64,000 bases of DNA from Calliopum simillimum (lineage: Eukaryota > Arthropoda > Insecta > Diptera > Lauxaniidae), in the NCBI GenBank assembly GCA_951812925.1, contig OX638368.1, positions 83,744,909 through 83,808,908 on the forward strand, in the 5' to 3' direction. The translations under genes and the position numbers were made by a program. Below, piece by piece: positions 11,101 through 23,100 of the stretch. The notes under the pieces are model-generated. The model saw only the letters and a program-made list of their open reading frames with translations, made no database searches and was not told the origin of the DNA. How positions within the stretch are numbered: the first letter of the stretch is position 1; each line of letters opens with the position of its first letter.

Positions 11101-14100
11101 TTGGAATGTTTATTTTGTGTGGTACAGTTTTTGTGTGTCTATGTATTTTCGCTCGTTGACAATTAAGGCATTCTTGTGACCATTGATTAATTTGTTTATT
11201 CATATTAGGCCAGAAATAACGTTGACCGATAAGGCGTCTAGTAGCTCTTGTTCCAGGATGTGCAATGTTATGTAATTGATCGAAAATCTTTTTACGGAGT
11301 TGTTGTGGTATATATGGTCGCGTTGTGTTATCTGAATGTTCACACCAAATTTTGATGTTAAGGAACGGAATGTCAATTTGTTCGAAGTTATAGATGTGTT
11401 TATCAAGAATATCTTTTAATTCATCGTCGCTCGATTGTTCTGTAAACAATGCCTTCAGGTCCAGATCTGATGTTGCAAAGGCTTCGACGTCACATCGTGA
11501 TAGTGCGTCCGCTACGGAGTTGTCTGCACCTTTGATGTGGACTATGTCGCTAGTGAATTGCGCGATATATTCCAGATGTCGTGTTTGTCGTGGACTTCTT
11601 TCGGTTTTAGACTGTAAAGCGTATGTCAGTGGTTTGTGGTCTGTTAAAACTTTAAAAACTCGTCCTTCTAAGTAGTGTCTGAAGTGTTTTATTGTTAGGT
11701 AAATTGCCAGTAATTCCCGATCGAAAGTACTGTATTTTGTTTCAGCTGGACTAAGCTTTTTGGAAAAGAAAGCAAGTGGCTCAAGTTGTGCATTATATTC
11801 CTGTTGAAGGACTCCGCCGATGGCCGTGTTGGAAGCATCTACAGCAATAGATAGTTTTGCTTTACTGTTAAAATGATTAAGCAGTGTTTTCTTAGTAAAA
11901 CTATCTTTGATTGCCTTAAATGCTTGTAGTGTAGTGTCGGTCCATTGCAAGTGTTTGTCTTTTGTCTTTGAAGAAGTGGTTACCATTTGGTATATCGAGC
12001 TTAGCATGTGTGCTAGTTTTGGAATACATTTGTGGTAATAATTCGTCATTCCAATAAATTTCTGCATCTGTTTGACTGTATTTGGTACTGGATAATCTGT
12101 GATGCATTGAATCCGTTCGGTCGATGGCTGAATACCGTCTTTTGATATATTGTAACTTAAAAAATTGATGGAGTTAACTCCGAATACGCATTTATTCGGT
12201 TTAATATTTAATCCGTATTCGTCGAGACGTTCAAAAACTTGTGTTAAATGTGTGACGTGTTCTTCTTCAGTTTCACTAGCCACGAGTATATCGTCAAGGT
12301 ATACGAAAATAAAATCTAGTCCTTGCAGTACTTCGTTGATGAACCTTTGGAATGTTTGTGCTGAATTCCTTAAACCGAATGGCATTCTTAGGAATTCAAA
12401 CATTCCAAAAGGTGTCGTAATCGCTGTTTTGTGAACGTCCGCGGTAGCCATGGGAATTTGGTGGTAGGCTCTAATCAGGTCAAGTTTCGAGAAAATTTGT
12501 TTATTGTGTAAGTCAATAGAAAGGTCATGAATGTGTGGTAAAGGGTAGCGGTCTGGTACTGTTATAGCGTTCAGTCGTCTGTAATCTCCGCATGGTCTCC
12601 AGTCGTTGGGTTCTCGTTTTGGGACTAAATGCAGGGGAGATGCAGTCATCGAATCCGACGGACGACAGATTCCATTTTTAACCAAAAACTCGAACTCATT
12701 CTTTGCTATCTTTGACTTGAGGAGATCTAAGCGTCTTGGTCTTGAGAATGGTAGCTGTCCTTCAGTTATGATGTGGTGTTCTGTTTTGTGTTTGACAGGT
12801 TTGTTGTAGTCGGGTTCTGTTGTTAATGATGGAAAATGTTTAAGTATTTGTGTGTATTTATTTTCTATGCAAAGTAATTTAGGGAGTGGTGTTTCAGTGA
12901 ACGCTGTGATAGTGTTAACTGCTATGTTAGTTAGTGGGTCAATAAGTCGTTTGTGTTTGAGGTCGATCAAAAGTTCATACTTAGTGAGGAAGTCCGCTCC
13001 AATAATAGGTTTTGCAATATCTGCTAAAATGAAAGTAAAAACAAAATCCCTGCGTAACTTCAAATTTACAGTAAGTAATTTGTTACCGTAAGTGGAAATA
13101 GTACTTCCGTTTGCTGCAGTTAGCTGTAAATCGGACTTGCGTTTAAATGTTTTAAATTTGGAGGCGGGAAGAACTGAAACTTCCGCGCCACTGTCAATAA
13201 GGAAATTTAGTTTATTGTCATTGTCGAAAATAAAGAGACGACGTGTAAATGTTGTTAGATGTCCATCATCAGCCGTCGCGATGATGGAATCTTTTAGTTT
13301 GTTGGTGTGCGTTGGGTGTTTTGAACATAAGAACATGGTTGTTCACACTTTCTAGCATCGTTACCAAACTTATAGTGGTATCGACAGAGCCAATTTGGTG
13401 GGCGTTGACGGGATGAGTTCCGAGAATTAGATCGTCTTCTGTAGCGATCTCTAGAAAATGTTCTGTGTGATGAACGATATTGCTGTTGATCCTGTTTTAT
13501 TGAATTTACTTCTAATGTAAGTTTATTAAAGCATTCTAAAATTTTCGAGGTAGTATCTGTGAAGTTTGAAATAACTGCCTGCAGATTAACCGATGGTGAA
13601 GCAATTGTTTGAGGCTTAGCTTTTATTGAAGAAACTTCACTTTCAGTGATAACTTCCCACAAGTTATCAGCGAGATTTAGAACTTCGGATAATTCTTTTA
13701 AATTTGATCCTGTCAAGGCTACATTTAGACTTTTAGGGAGCTTTCGAAGCCAGATTTTTCGCAAAAAATCTGGTTCGACCGATGTTCCTGCTAAAAGTTC
13801 CAAGGATCTGTAGAACTGGGATGGCTTCCGGTCGCCAATCTCAGAGTCGGATAGTATTTTATCGATCCGTTTGTTCTCGCTCAGAGAGTTACGTTCGATC
13901 AAAATTTTCTTAAGACCTTCATACAAATTTGTGGATGGTGGATTTCGAATGAAATCCAAGACGGTAACAATAACTTCTTGAGGAAGAGCAGTTATTGTAT
14001 ATTCGTACTTGGTCTTATCTACCGATATACCTTTGAATTGAAATTGCAATTCCGCGTGGATAAACCATGCATCGGGACAGTTTGTCCAAAATTGTGGGAG

Positions 14101-17100
14101 CTTAACGGACGTTGCAGATATTTCGGACGCAAGAACATTATCGAAAGGGTTTGGAATTGTATTTTGGTCTTGATCCAATTCAATCAATTGAGTTCGATTT
14201 GCCGAACCTCCATTATCGCGATTCGGGGAACGAAACATTTTAGTATTTATAAGAATAATGTAGTGTTTAAAATTTAGTAAATGTAATTATAAGTGAATTT
14301 TTAAGTTGGAAAATAATTATTAAGTTTAAAGTTGATTTTAATTTTCTTTTTTTTTTTTTTGGTTTTTTTTGCACTTAAATAATATCTCTTACGATAATTT
14401 TCAGCTAAATAAGCTTATGATAGTATCGGCGATTAGATATATTGATGTTTGAAGATTCTGCACGTCGAGCTGTTAACGGTTATTTCTTGAGCTATTTTTC
14501 TATCTTTAGAAATTGATTGTTGCTGCTGCAAGAATAATTGCTGGTAGCGGTCGCTGTTGATGTTCTTGGATGAAATGTAGTTTTTTCTTTTTTTTTTTAA
14601 AAATAGGTTAAAAGTCCAGCAGGATCGCCAGTTGTAGTTTGGTTGTAAATGAATTATAACAGCTGTAGTTGTGGGTTAATAATGATAAAATATTTATGTA
14701 TATTTTTTAGAAGTTTTACATTTTTTATGATAACTTATTTTGTACATTATTTTTATCAAACTAACAAAATACAAAAATCATTTTTTGAAATTTAAAAAAA
14801 AAAATAAATTGATCAACAATCATAAGTTATAGGATAACAAGTAAGTTAAGTAAAAGTAAGCACTACATATGTATATCAAAACTTATGCAATCTCATTGAA
14901 TTTATAAAACTTCGATCTCATAATCAAAATGCAACTCTAAGGTATTGCTATAATAGTAGTCCTCCGCCCAAACATTTTTGTCCCATGTAAAAAAAAAGGA
15001 AACATGATTTACTTAAACTCGCTGATAACTCAGTGCAACAACTTGAGGGGAACAATTTGGCAACCGATTTTCTACCTCTTTTCAGGCATATAGCGCACAT
15101 CTTGCCAATAGCGTGGAATAGTCATAACCATATACAATAAACTTTGCCTTGTAACTTCTTCAGTTATATTCTTACATTATGAGTTACGATTCATTGAAAA
15201 ATTTGGATATAAAATAGTTTAGATTTTTGTACGTAGTTGAGCTAACTTTACTTTAATGGATGATGTCTTGATACCACGATCCAATTGAAGAATTTAAAAG
15301 GTAAAGTTTAATGAGGAAGATTATTTTTATCTGATGCCATTGGCTTGATATACAATTGTGTTAATTTTCAAATTGCGATAACTCATTAACTGTAAATTGC
15401 ACGATAAAAAGTGCAATGGTCTCTTTTATGAAAAATCACATGCTTAGCAAAATATTTTCTTAATGTTGAATTTAAGCAATCTTTGTAACTTTTTCAAATT
15501 CAATGAAAAAATTGTCAGATTTTGTTCGTTATCCTAAACAATTTTTTTTGCGATGCAGAACATAATTTTTCGTCCCAAATAAAAACTTTTATTCATTCAC
15601 AATCTTAAACCGTGAGTTTCAATAAGTTATGGGCGACTCACAATGTCGTGGCACTGGATTTGAAGAATGGCAGTTTTGAGTCAAAATGCATTTGGATGCT
15701 CTCAACTTGGTGGATGTTTTATCGGACTCTCCACCAACTGATGCTTCTGCGAAGAAATAATTTTTCAAAAGGGACAAGAAAGCAAAGGATTGTTTGGTGG
15801 GATTCGTTCATAATGACTGCTTGTCGTATATTCGCTATAAGGATTCGGCCAAAGTAATGTGGGAGAGCCTTCAGATGGGATTTGCGAGGAAACCCATCGT
15901 GAGTCAAGTCTTAGTGCGCAAGCAGCTAACAGCGCTGCACATGAAAGAAGATGAATCGGTAGCTGTACATTTAATTGTATTTGAAAATTTAGTGAGGCAG
16001 TTAAGGACAGCCGGTGCTACATTAAGCAAAAGTGATCTTAGCGATTCTAAGTTGACACTCGATATCGTAAAAGAAAGACATCTGGCTGAAGAAATTAAGT
16101 TATCTGACCGTCAGCAAAGGGATGATACTGATAAAACTTTTCGGGAAAGAATCATTTAAAGAAGACTTCGAAATTTCTTGGGAAATGCTTTAAATGTGGG
16201 AAGATCGGTCATAGAGCTAGAGTCTGTCAACAAGTGGAAGTGCAACTGGAAAGAAGAAAGCCACACATGTGTGTTTTGTTGCTGATATAGGGAATAACTC
16301 GAAAGGAACAACTAATTCTAAAATTAAATTCAAATTGGATTCAGGTGCAAGCGACCATTTGGTGAATGAGAGATGGTACATCAAAGAACTTTCAAAATTA
16401 CAAAACGCTATTTTGATTGATGTTGCAAAAGACAATCAATCATTAATTGAGAACTACTCAGGACAAACAGCGGAATCAGCAATGAAAATGTGAAGTTACA
16501 AATGAAAAATGTTGGGCTAAAGTCAAGCGTTGCTCCCAGAACCCAATTCGGTTTAAACCAAGCTTTTCTTGTTAAAGGTATAATTTTTACAAAAAATGTT
16601 TAATCAAAAAGTGTCGCTCGGACTTGGTTTTGGAGATATGGTAATCGGAAGATCGGGATATAGCTTTTATAAAAACCGATATAAGTTCTGAATCCCTTGA
16701 TGGATTTCAAAAATATTGATGTTATATGAAAGATATTTTAATTGGCTACAAAACAATTCTGAAAATGTTTTAAATCCAAGCTATGGTTTTCAAGATATGG
16801 TGATTTTGTGAAAATTTTGACCAGTTTTTTTTTAAAAAAACTATTATAAATTAAAAAAATACCTTAATAACCTATAGCTGTGGTAACAAAATATGGTAGC
16901 CTTATCTATTTTCCTTCATAAGGTATTCCATTTAAAGCTGAATTTGCATCATTAGGGCATTTTTTTTATAGAAAAACAAAAATTAATCTAAAGGAATTTT
17001 TATAAAACTTAGCAAATATTACAACAACAACACCACCACTAACAAAAACAGCGCTAACAAAAACAACAACACCACAACCACTAACAACACCAACAATGTC

Positions 17101-20100
17101 TCAGAGAGACCATCCTATTGGGAGGCCAGGAATAGCAACCTTGACGACAATATCTGGCCTGGCGTTCGAGTCGTTACAATTACAACAACGACATCACCAC
17201 TAACAAATACAATGACACCACTATCCACAACAATAACAACAACAACACCAACAATACAACCAACAACAACACTCACAAAACAAAAAACACAACACTAACA
17301 ACAACAACAACAACAACAACAACAAGAACAACACAATAACACTAACAAAACAACAACACTACTAACAACAACAACATCAATAACACTAACAAAACAACAA
17401 CACTACTAACGACAACAACATCAATAACACTAACAAAACAACAAAACTACTACTAACAACAACAACATCACTATCAACCACAACAAAATGAAAATGTTTA
17501 TTCAAAAATGTTTGGTTTACTACTACTTTTTATTACAAAAGAGAAAAATTCGCGCGAAATTTTTAATAACAATTTTTCGCCTGCGGCGCTTTCTTTTTTA
17601 TAAATTTTTGCAAATCATTCAGTCAGGTTATATAACTGATTACAAAAAGAAGGTCTAAACCCCCTAACGGTGAACCACTCAATTTCTTTTAAAGATCCAG
17701 TTACTAATGACCACACAAATACGATTGAGAGTCTGTGGCGATTTGTCAAAAACGCTTTGCATGTATTTAAAAGAAGAAAATGATTTTACGAAGGATATAT
17801 TGCAAAATTCATGTTCCTTAAAAAGTGAAAAGCAGAGGGAGTTGAGCCAATGGAGGATTTTTTTAAATATGAGGAAGAATAGCATAGTCGTTTCCTATGA
17901 AGAAGAGAACGATGATGATGATAATGTTGTAGATGAAGACATCTTATAAAAAAAAATACAAATTTTAATTCTTCTATTTTTTTTTTTTTTTTTTGGATAA
18001 ACCTTACAAATATAGGAAATCAGATGCAAATGGCATAGTTAACAAAAGTAAATAGATTGGCCTTTCATATTTTGTTACTAAAATTATGGATTGATGAGAC
18101 GTTTTTTGGAAAAAAATAGTGTTTTTTAAAAAAACCTGGTCAAAATTATCTTAAAATCGCCATATATCGAAACCGAAAACTCTGATTTAAGACTTTTGTA
18201 TACCAATTTGGTAGCTAGTTATAATACCTTTCATATGACACCAAAATTTTTAATATCCATCAAGGGACTCAGAACTTATACTTGTTTTCATAAAAGCTAT
18301 ATCCCGATCTTCCGATTGCTATATCTCCGAAACCAGATCTGAGCGACACTTTTTGTTTTTGCTGTTGTTGTTGTAATTAATTTCCAAAGCCATATTTTGG
18401 CAAAAAAAAAAATTTGGCTTTGGGAGCAACGCTTGACTTGTTCCAAATGTTGCATATTGAACACTAAGCATTCAACGAGTTAATCAATAAATAAACTTAC
18501 AAATGGTTTGGATGTGAAAACGCAGCAAATAGGATTTTGTCACGTGTGTGTGGAAGCCAAACATAGTCGTGATCGATTCAATGGAAGTCGTCAACGTGCT
18601 GAAAGACCACTTGAACGGATTTGTGTCTTTTATTGACGATTACATTAGGTGCATAAAGTGAGCTATGCAGGTGTGACGAATTTCGATGTTTTTAGGTTGG
18701 GAATTTCGAGCTATTTTCGAGCTTTTCAACAGTAATTTCGAGCTGTCTGGGAAATTTTCCATTTTCCGGAAGAGCGGAAAAATTGTTCTACATAGCTAAG
18801 TTTATTTTTTCAGCCAGACGAATCTGCGGGAAAAGTTAGCGATGAAATCTTTTAACGCAGGAATTGCGAGCTACTTTCAAGCTGACCGAATGTAATCAGG
18901 TACATAAAATGAGCTATGCAGGTGTGACGAATTTCGATGTTTTTAGGTTGGGAATTTCGAGCTATTTTCGAGCTTTTCAACAGTAATTTCGAGCTGTCTG
19001 GGAAATTTTCCATTTTCCGGAAAACCGGAAAAATTGTTCTGCATAGCTTAGTTTATTTTTTCAGCCCGACGAATCCGCGGGAAGAGTTAGCGATGAAAAC
19101 TTTTAACGCAGGCATTCCGAGCTACTTTCGAGCTAATATTGAACTAAAAGCATTTTCCGGAAAACTCCCAATTTTCCCGGAAAATCCCAAAAAACTTTTT
19201 TTATGGCTAACTTTATTTTTTTCAGCCAGACGAATCCGCGGGAATAGTAAGCGATGAAATCTTTTAACGCAGGAATTTCGAGCTAGTTTCGAGCTGACCT
19301 TGAATGAAGTGTTTTCCTTATATTTCCCCGGAAAATCCCAAAAAATTACAATAAAATTTTCTTTTTCAAATCATTTGGATTGTGTCCGAAAGTTTTTCGC
19401 GGATCAGCCTATAATATATCCAACACCTAGTTTGCTACACACAGTAATTTTACATAAGAGAAGGGGTAAGTGGGCGGCCTGCGGCCGCAGCTCAGGATTT
19501 AAAACTCCCAAAAATCCAACATCGGCTTCGTGGCGGCCTTCGGCCGCAGATCAGTCAATAATATATCCGATAATTTGCGGACGTAACACCCATTTACGAA
19601 ATGGGGATTGTGCCTGTGGGGATTATGTCATGGCACCGCCATAAAAAAAAAGGTTTTTTTGGATTTTCCGGGAAAGTTTGGTGTTTTCCGGAAAATACTT
19701 TTCGTTTTTGATGAGTTTGAAACTAGCTCCAAATTCGTGTGTCAAATGATATGATCGCCAAATATTCTCATGGGTTCGTCTGGCTGAAAAAATAAAGCAA
19801 GCCCTTAAAAAGTTCATTGGGATTTTCCGGGGAAATTTTAGGAAAACACTTCATTCAAGGTCAGCTCGAAAGTAGCTCGAAACTCTTGCGTTAAAAGATT
19901 TCATCGCTTACTATTCCCGCGGATTCGTCTGGCTGAAAAAAAATAAAGTTAGCCATAAAAAAAGTTTTTTTGGGATTTTCCGGGAGTTTTCCGGAAAATG
20001 CTTTTAGCTCAAAATTAGCTCGAAAGTAGCTCGAAATTCCTGCGTTAAAAGTTTTCATCGCTAACTCTTCCCGCGGATTCGTCTGGCTGAAAAAATAAAC

Positions 20101-23100
20101 TAAGCTATGCAGAACAATTTTTCCGCTTTTCCGGAAATTCCCAACCAAAAAACATAGAATTTCGTCACACCTGCATAGCTCACTTTATGGACCTGATTAC
20201 ATTCGCCATTAAGAAGAAGTCTGAAGTTTTTAAAGCAATGAAAGAAGCACTTGTAACAGCAAAATTTGGTTCTTTGATATCGAAGTTAACTGTTGACCGA
20301 AGACAAGAATATAGCTCCAAAGAACAACATGCATGGTACAAGCAGAAGGGGATTCAGCTTGAAACAGCTGTAGCTTACTCTCCACAGCAAAATGGAGCTG
20401 CGGAACGATTTAACAGAACTTTGGTGGAAACGGTACGATCCATGTTGATTAAATCCAACATTCCTAATAAATCGAAGAACGACAAAATCTTTTGAAGATT
20501 CAGTTACGCCGGCTGAGATGCTGGAGTTAAGCCTGATGTGGATAAGCAGTGTGGTTGCACGGAATATTAAGCGAATTGTTGAATTATTTGAGGACAATAG
20601 AGGCAGCATCGGAATGGCTAATACATTGGAATCAAAGAGAGCAAATACATTGATATAAAGCATTATTTCATCAGAGACTGCAATGAAAAGGATCTCGTCA
20701 AGTTAACACTAATCAATTCTTAAAATCAACTTGCAGATATATTTACCAAATCTTTGGATGTAACTACAAGATTCAATATATTATCTTTGAAATTAGGATT
20801 GCAATTTGGATGTAACTAGATTCAATATATCGATACCTTAGAGCGCTATAGTCCTATCTCCATTTTTCCAATTGTCGGGAAATGCAAAAAGAAGATTTCA
20901 AACAGTGGTTATTTAGGATTGGCTGCTATTTTGATATAACGATATATGCAATATTTTTACCTATAGCATATTTTAACATAATTTAATTTTTTTAACCAAT
21001 TTTATTAATTTCTAACGAAATCCCAGCCAATTTATAGTATGTCATTACTTTTGCCTTTATATAGAATTCCACTACTCTTGAAATAAACGACGTATTTAGT
21101 ACATTTTTTGAATTTTTTCCACTAAAATGTCGTAAAAAGTCATGAAACGCGTAGAAAACACGAAAAAACGATTTTTTTTTTTCAGTGGAGATAGGACAGT
21201 AGCGCTCTTGAAAAAATTACAGTTTGGAGATAGGATTTTTCTTAATTATCGAATATTTTGGTATTTTAGTGGTATTTTGACATCCCACAGTTTCCCACAC
21301 GGTAAAGAAGCCCACAATGATGCCACAATCTCAAAATCGCAAAAAGTGGAGATAGGACTATAGCGCTCTAAGGTATCGATATTATCTTTGAAATTAGGAT
21401 TGCACGATTGAGAACGAGTGTAGAATTTAAGCAATCTTAGTATTTAAAATTCAAAGAAAAAATTGTTTTCAGATTTTTTCATTATCCTTAAGAATTTTTC
21501 TTGTGATACTGAACATAATTTTTCTTCCTAAATAAAAACTTGAATGCATTCACAAATCATAAGCCGTGAGTCTCAATACTTTATATTTAACGAAAAAAAA
21601 CTACCGTTTAAAATTTTTTTGAATAAAAAGCGATTTTTTAGATTTATCGCCAATTAAGGGTCGTTTTCACAATGTCCAGTTAACGTTTAACTGAAACATT
21701 AACTGTAGGTTTGAATAAAATTATTTTCTCAATGTGAAGTTATTTATTAAATGACGGAAAATTAACTTTAACGTTCAGTTAACTTTTAACACAATTTTTT
21801 TAGTTAAAATTTAACTGGCAGATTGAAATAAATGACAATATGAGTTTGTTGAAACTCATATGAAAAAATTTGAAATATTTACATTTTTTTGAAAACAATA
21901 TCTTACCTGGACATTGTGAAACCGGTAATAAATGGTTTTTATTAAATATGTACCCAGTGTGCCAAACAGACTCGTTTCGGATCCGTAACGGGTTCATATT
22001 TTCGTACTTCTTATCCGTTACGGAATCCGTTACGTATCCGTATTCCTAAAAAAAAACGAATCGTTTTTTCTACTTTTATGGATCTGTTTCGAACCTGTAA
22101 CGTACATCAAAAAAGAATTCATAACAGATTCGCTTTTAATAATGTTAATGCTGCTTGTACAAAAAAAAAAAAGAAAAATGGTGAAGCGCTTATTTTTAAT
22201 TAAAAAAAACAAAATAACAAAAAAAAAAATTACTAGCCCGGAGGCGAACCCAGGCTCCCGGGGTATTACTTTTTCATACACAAGACGTTAGACAACTAGG
22301 CTATTGACCGATATGATGTTGACTTATCTGATGTAGACTTGTCTGATGTTGAGACTTAAAGTTTGTATTAATTAAAAAAATTTCTGTTGTTTTTTATAAG
22401 TGTTCTGTGTTCTTTCTCTTCCCTTCTTTTGATAAAAAATATTATATACTCAAATTTGGAATCAAAAACATTTCTTCAAATAGAGTTTGAAAAGTTTACA
22501 AAAAATCATACGCAATAAAATAAAAAGATAAAAAAAACACATCAAAAATATTTTTTTTTTTTTTGTCATCATTAAAATTAATTAAAGCAAATCCGTTTTG
22601 AGTTCGTATTTGAAGTATTAACGGATTCGAAACGGATTTACCCAGGTTCGAATCCTACCACAGGTGGATTTTTACCCTTTATTTTTCTTTCTGTTTTTGT
22701 TTATATATTTTTTTTAATTGCTAATAAGCGCATCAAAACGGTTTTTTTCTGTAAATATACAACATTAACATATTTAAAAGCAAATCCGTTTTGAATTCGT
22801 TTTTACATATGTTTCGGACTCGAAACGAGCCCGCACTGCGGTATTACCCGGGTTTGAATTCTACTATAGGCGGATCGATAACTTTTTCCTTTTTATTTAT
22901 TTTTTTTTAATCGCTAATAAGCGCTTGAAAATGTTTTTTTTATTTAAACATTGAATTCGTTTTTGATGTACGTTACGGGTCCGAAATGGATCCGTTACCG
23001 CGGATTACGTTTTTTATACCTTTATGAACTCGTAACGGGTTCGAAACGGATCCTCATCCGTTTTTGTGCACATTGGGTGGTTCCATTTTTTTTTTTTTTT

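Larger units (their letters stand above)
9981..14867 (-). mobile_element. Ty3/Gypsy LTR retrotransposon, near full length
   Basis: Complete element of 4.9 kb inserted in intron 1 of the oxygenase gene and transcribed in the same (minus) direction. LTRs of 236 and 235 bp differ by one A in a homopolymer, start TGTAGT and end ACTACA. A 4-bp target duplication TATG is seen at 9977-9980 and 14868-14871. Gag and Pol frames are both open; no envelope frame is present. The near-identical LTRs and open frames mean a recent insertion. Whether it is active cannot be told. Confidence 0.95.
16515..18444 (+). mobile_element. Merlin-like DNA transposon, decayed
   Basis: 1.93 kb insertion in the Copia element. 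The 8-bp target duplication AAATGTTG is exact at 16507-16514 and 18445-18452. Ends share GTCAAGCGTTGCTCCCA in inverted orientation near each terminus, and long, diverged subterminal arms (about 16580-16830 and 18110-18365) also pair. The transposase remnant inside matches the IS1595/Merlin type, whose known target duplications are 8-9 bp. Confidence 0.8.
15464..21578 (+). mobile_element. Ty1/Copia retrotransposon, decayed, with three nested insertions
   Basis: LTRs of about 160 bp lie at 15464-15624 and 21419-21578; they are clearly related but diverged. Just inside the left LTR AGTTATGGGCGA resembles the half-tRNA primer site of fly copia. Gag, zinc knuckle, protease, integrase core and the C-terminal end of RNase H are seen in Copia order, interrupted by stops and by three later insertions (16515-18444, 18647-20194, 20836-21373). 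Most of reverse transcriptase is missing. A weak 5-bp target duplication (CTTAA / CTTTA) is possible. Confidence 0.85.
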
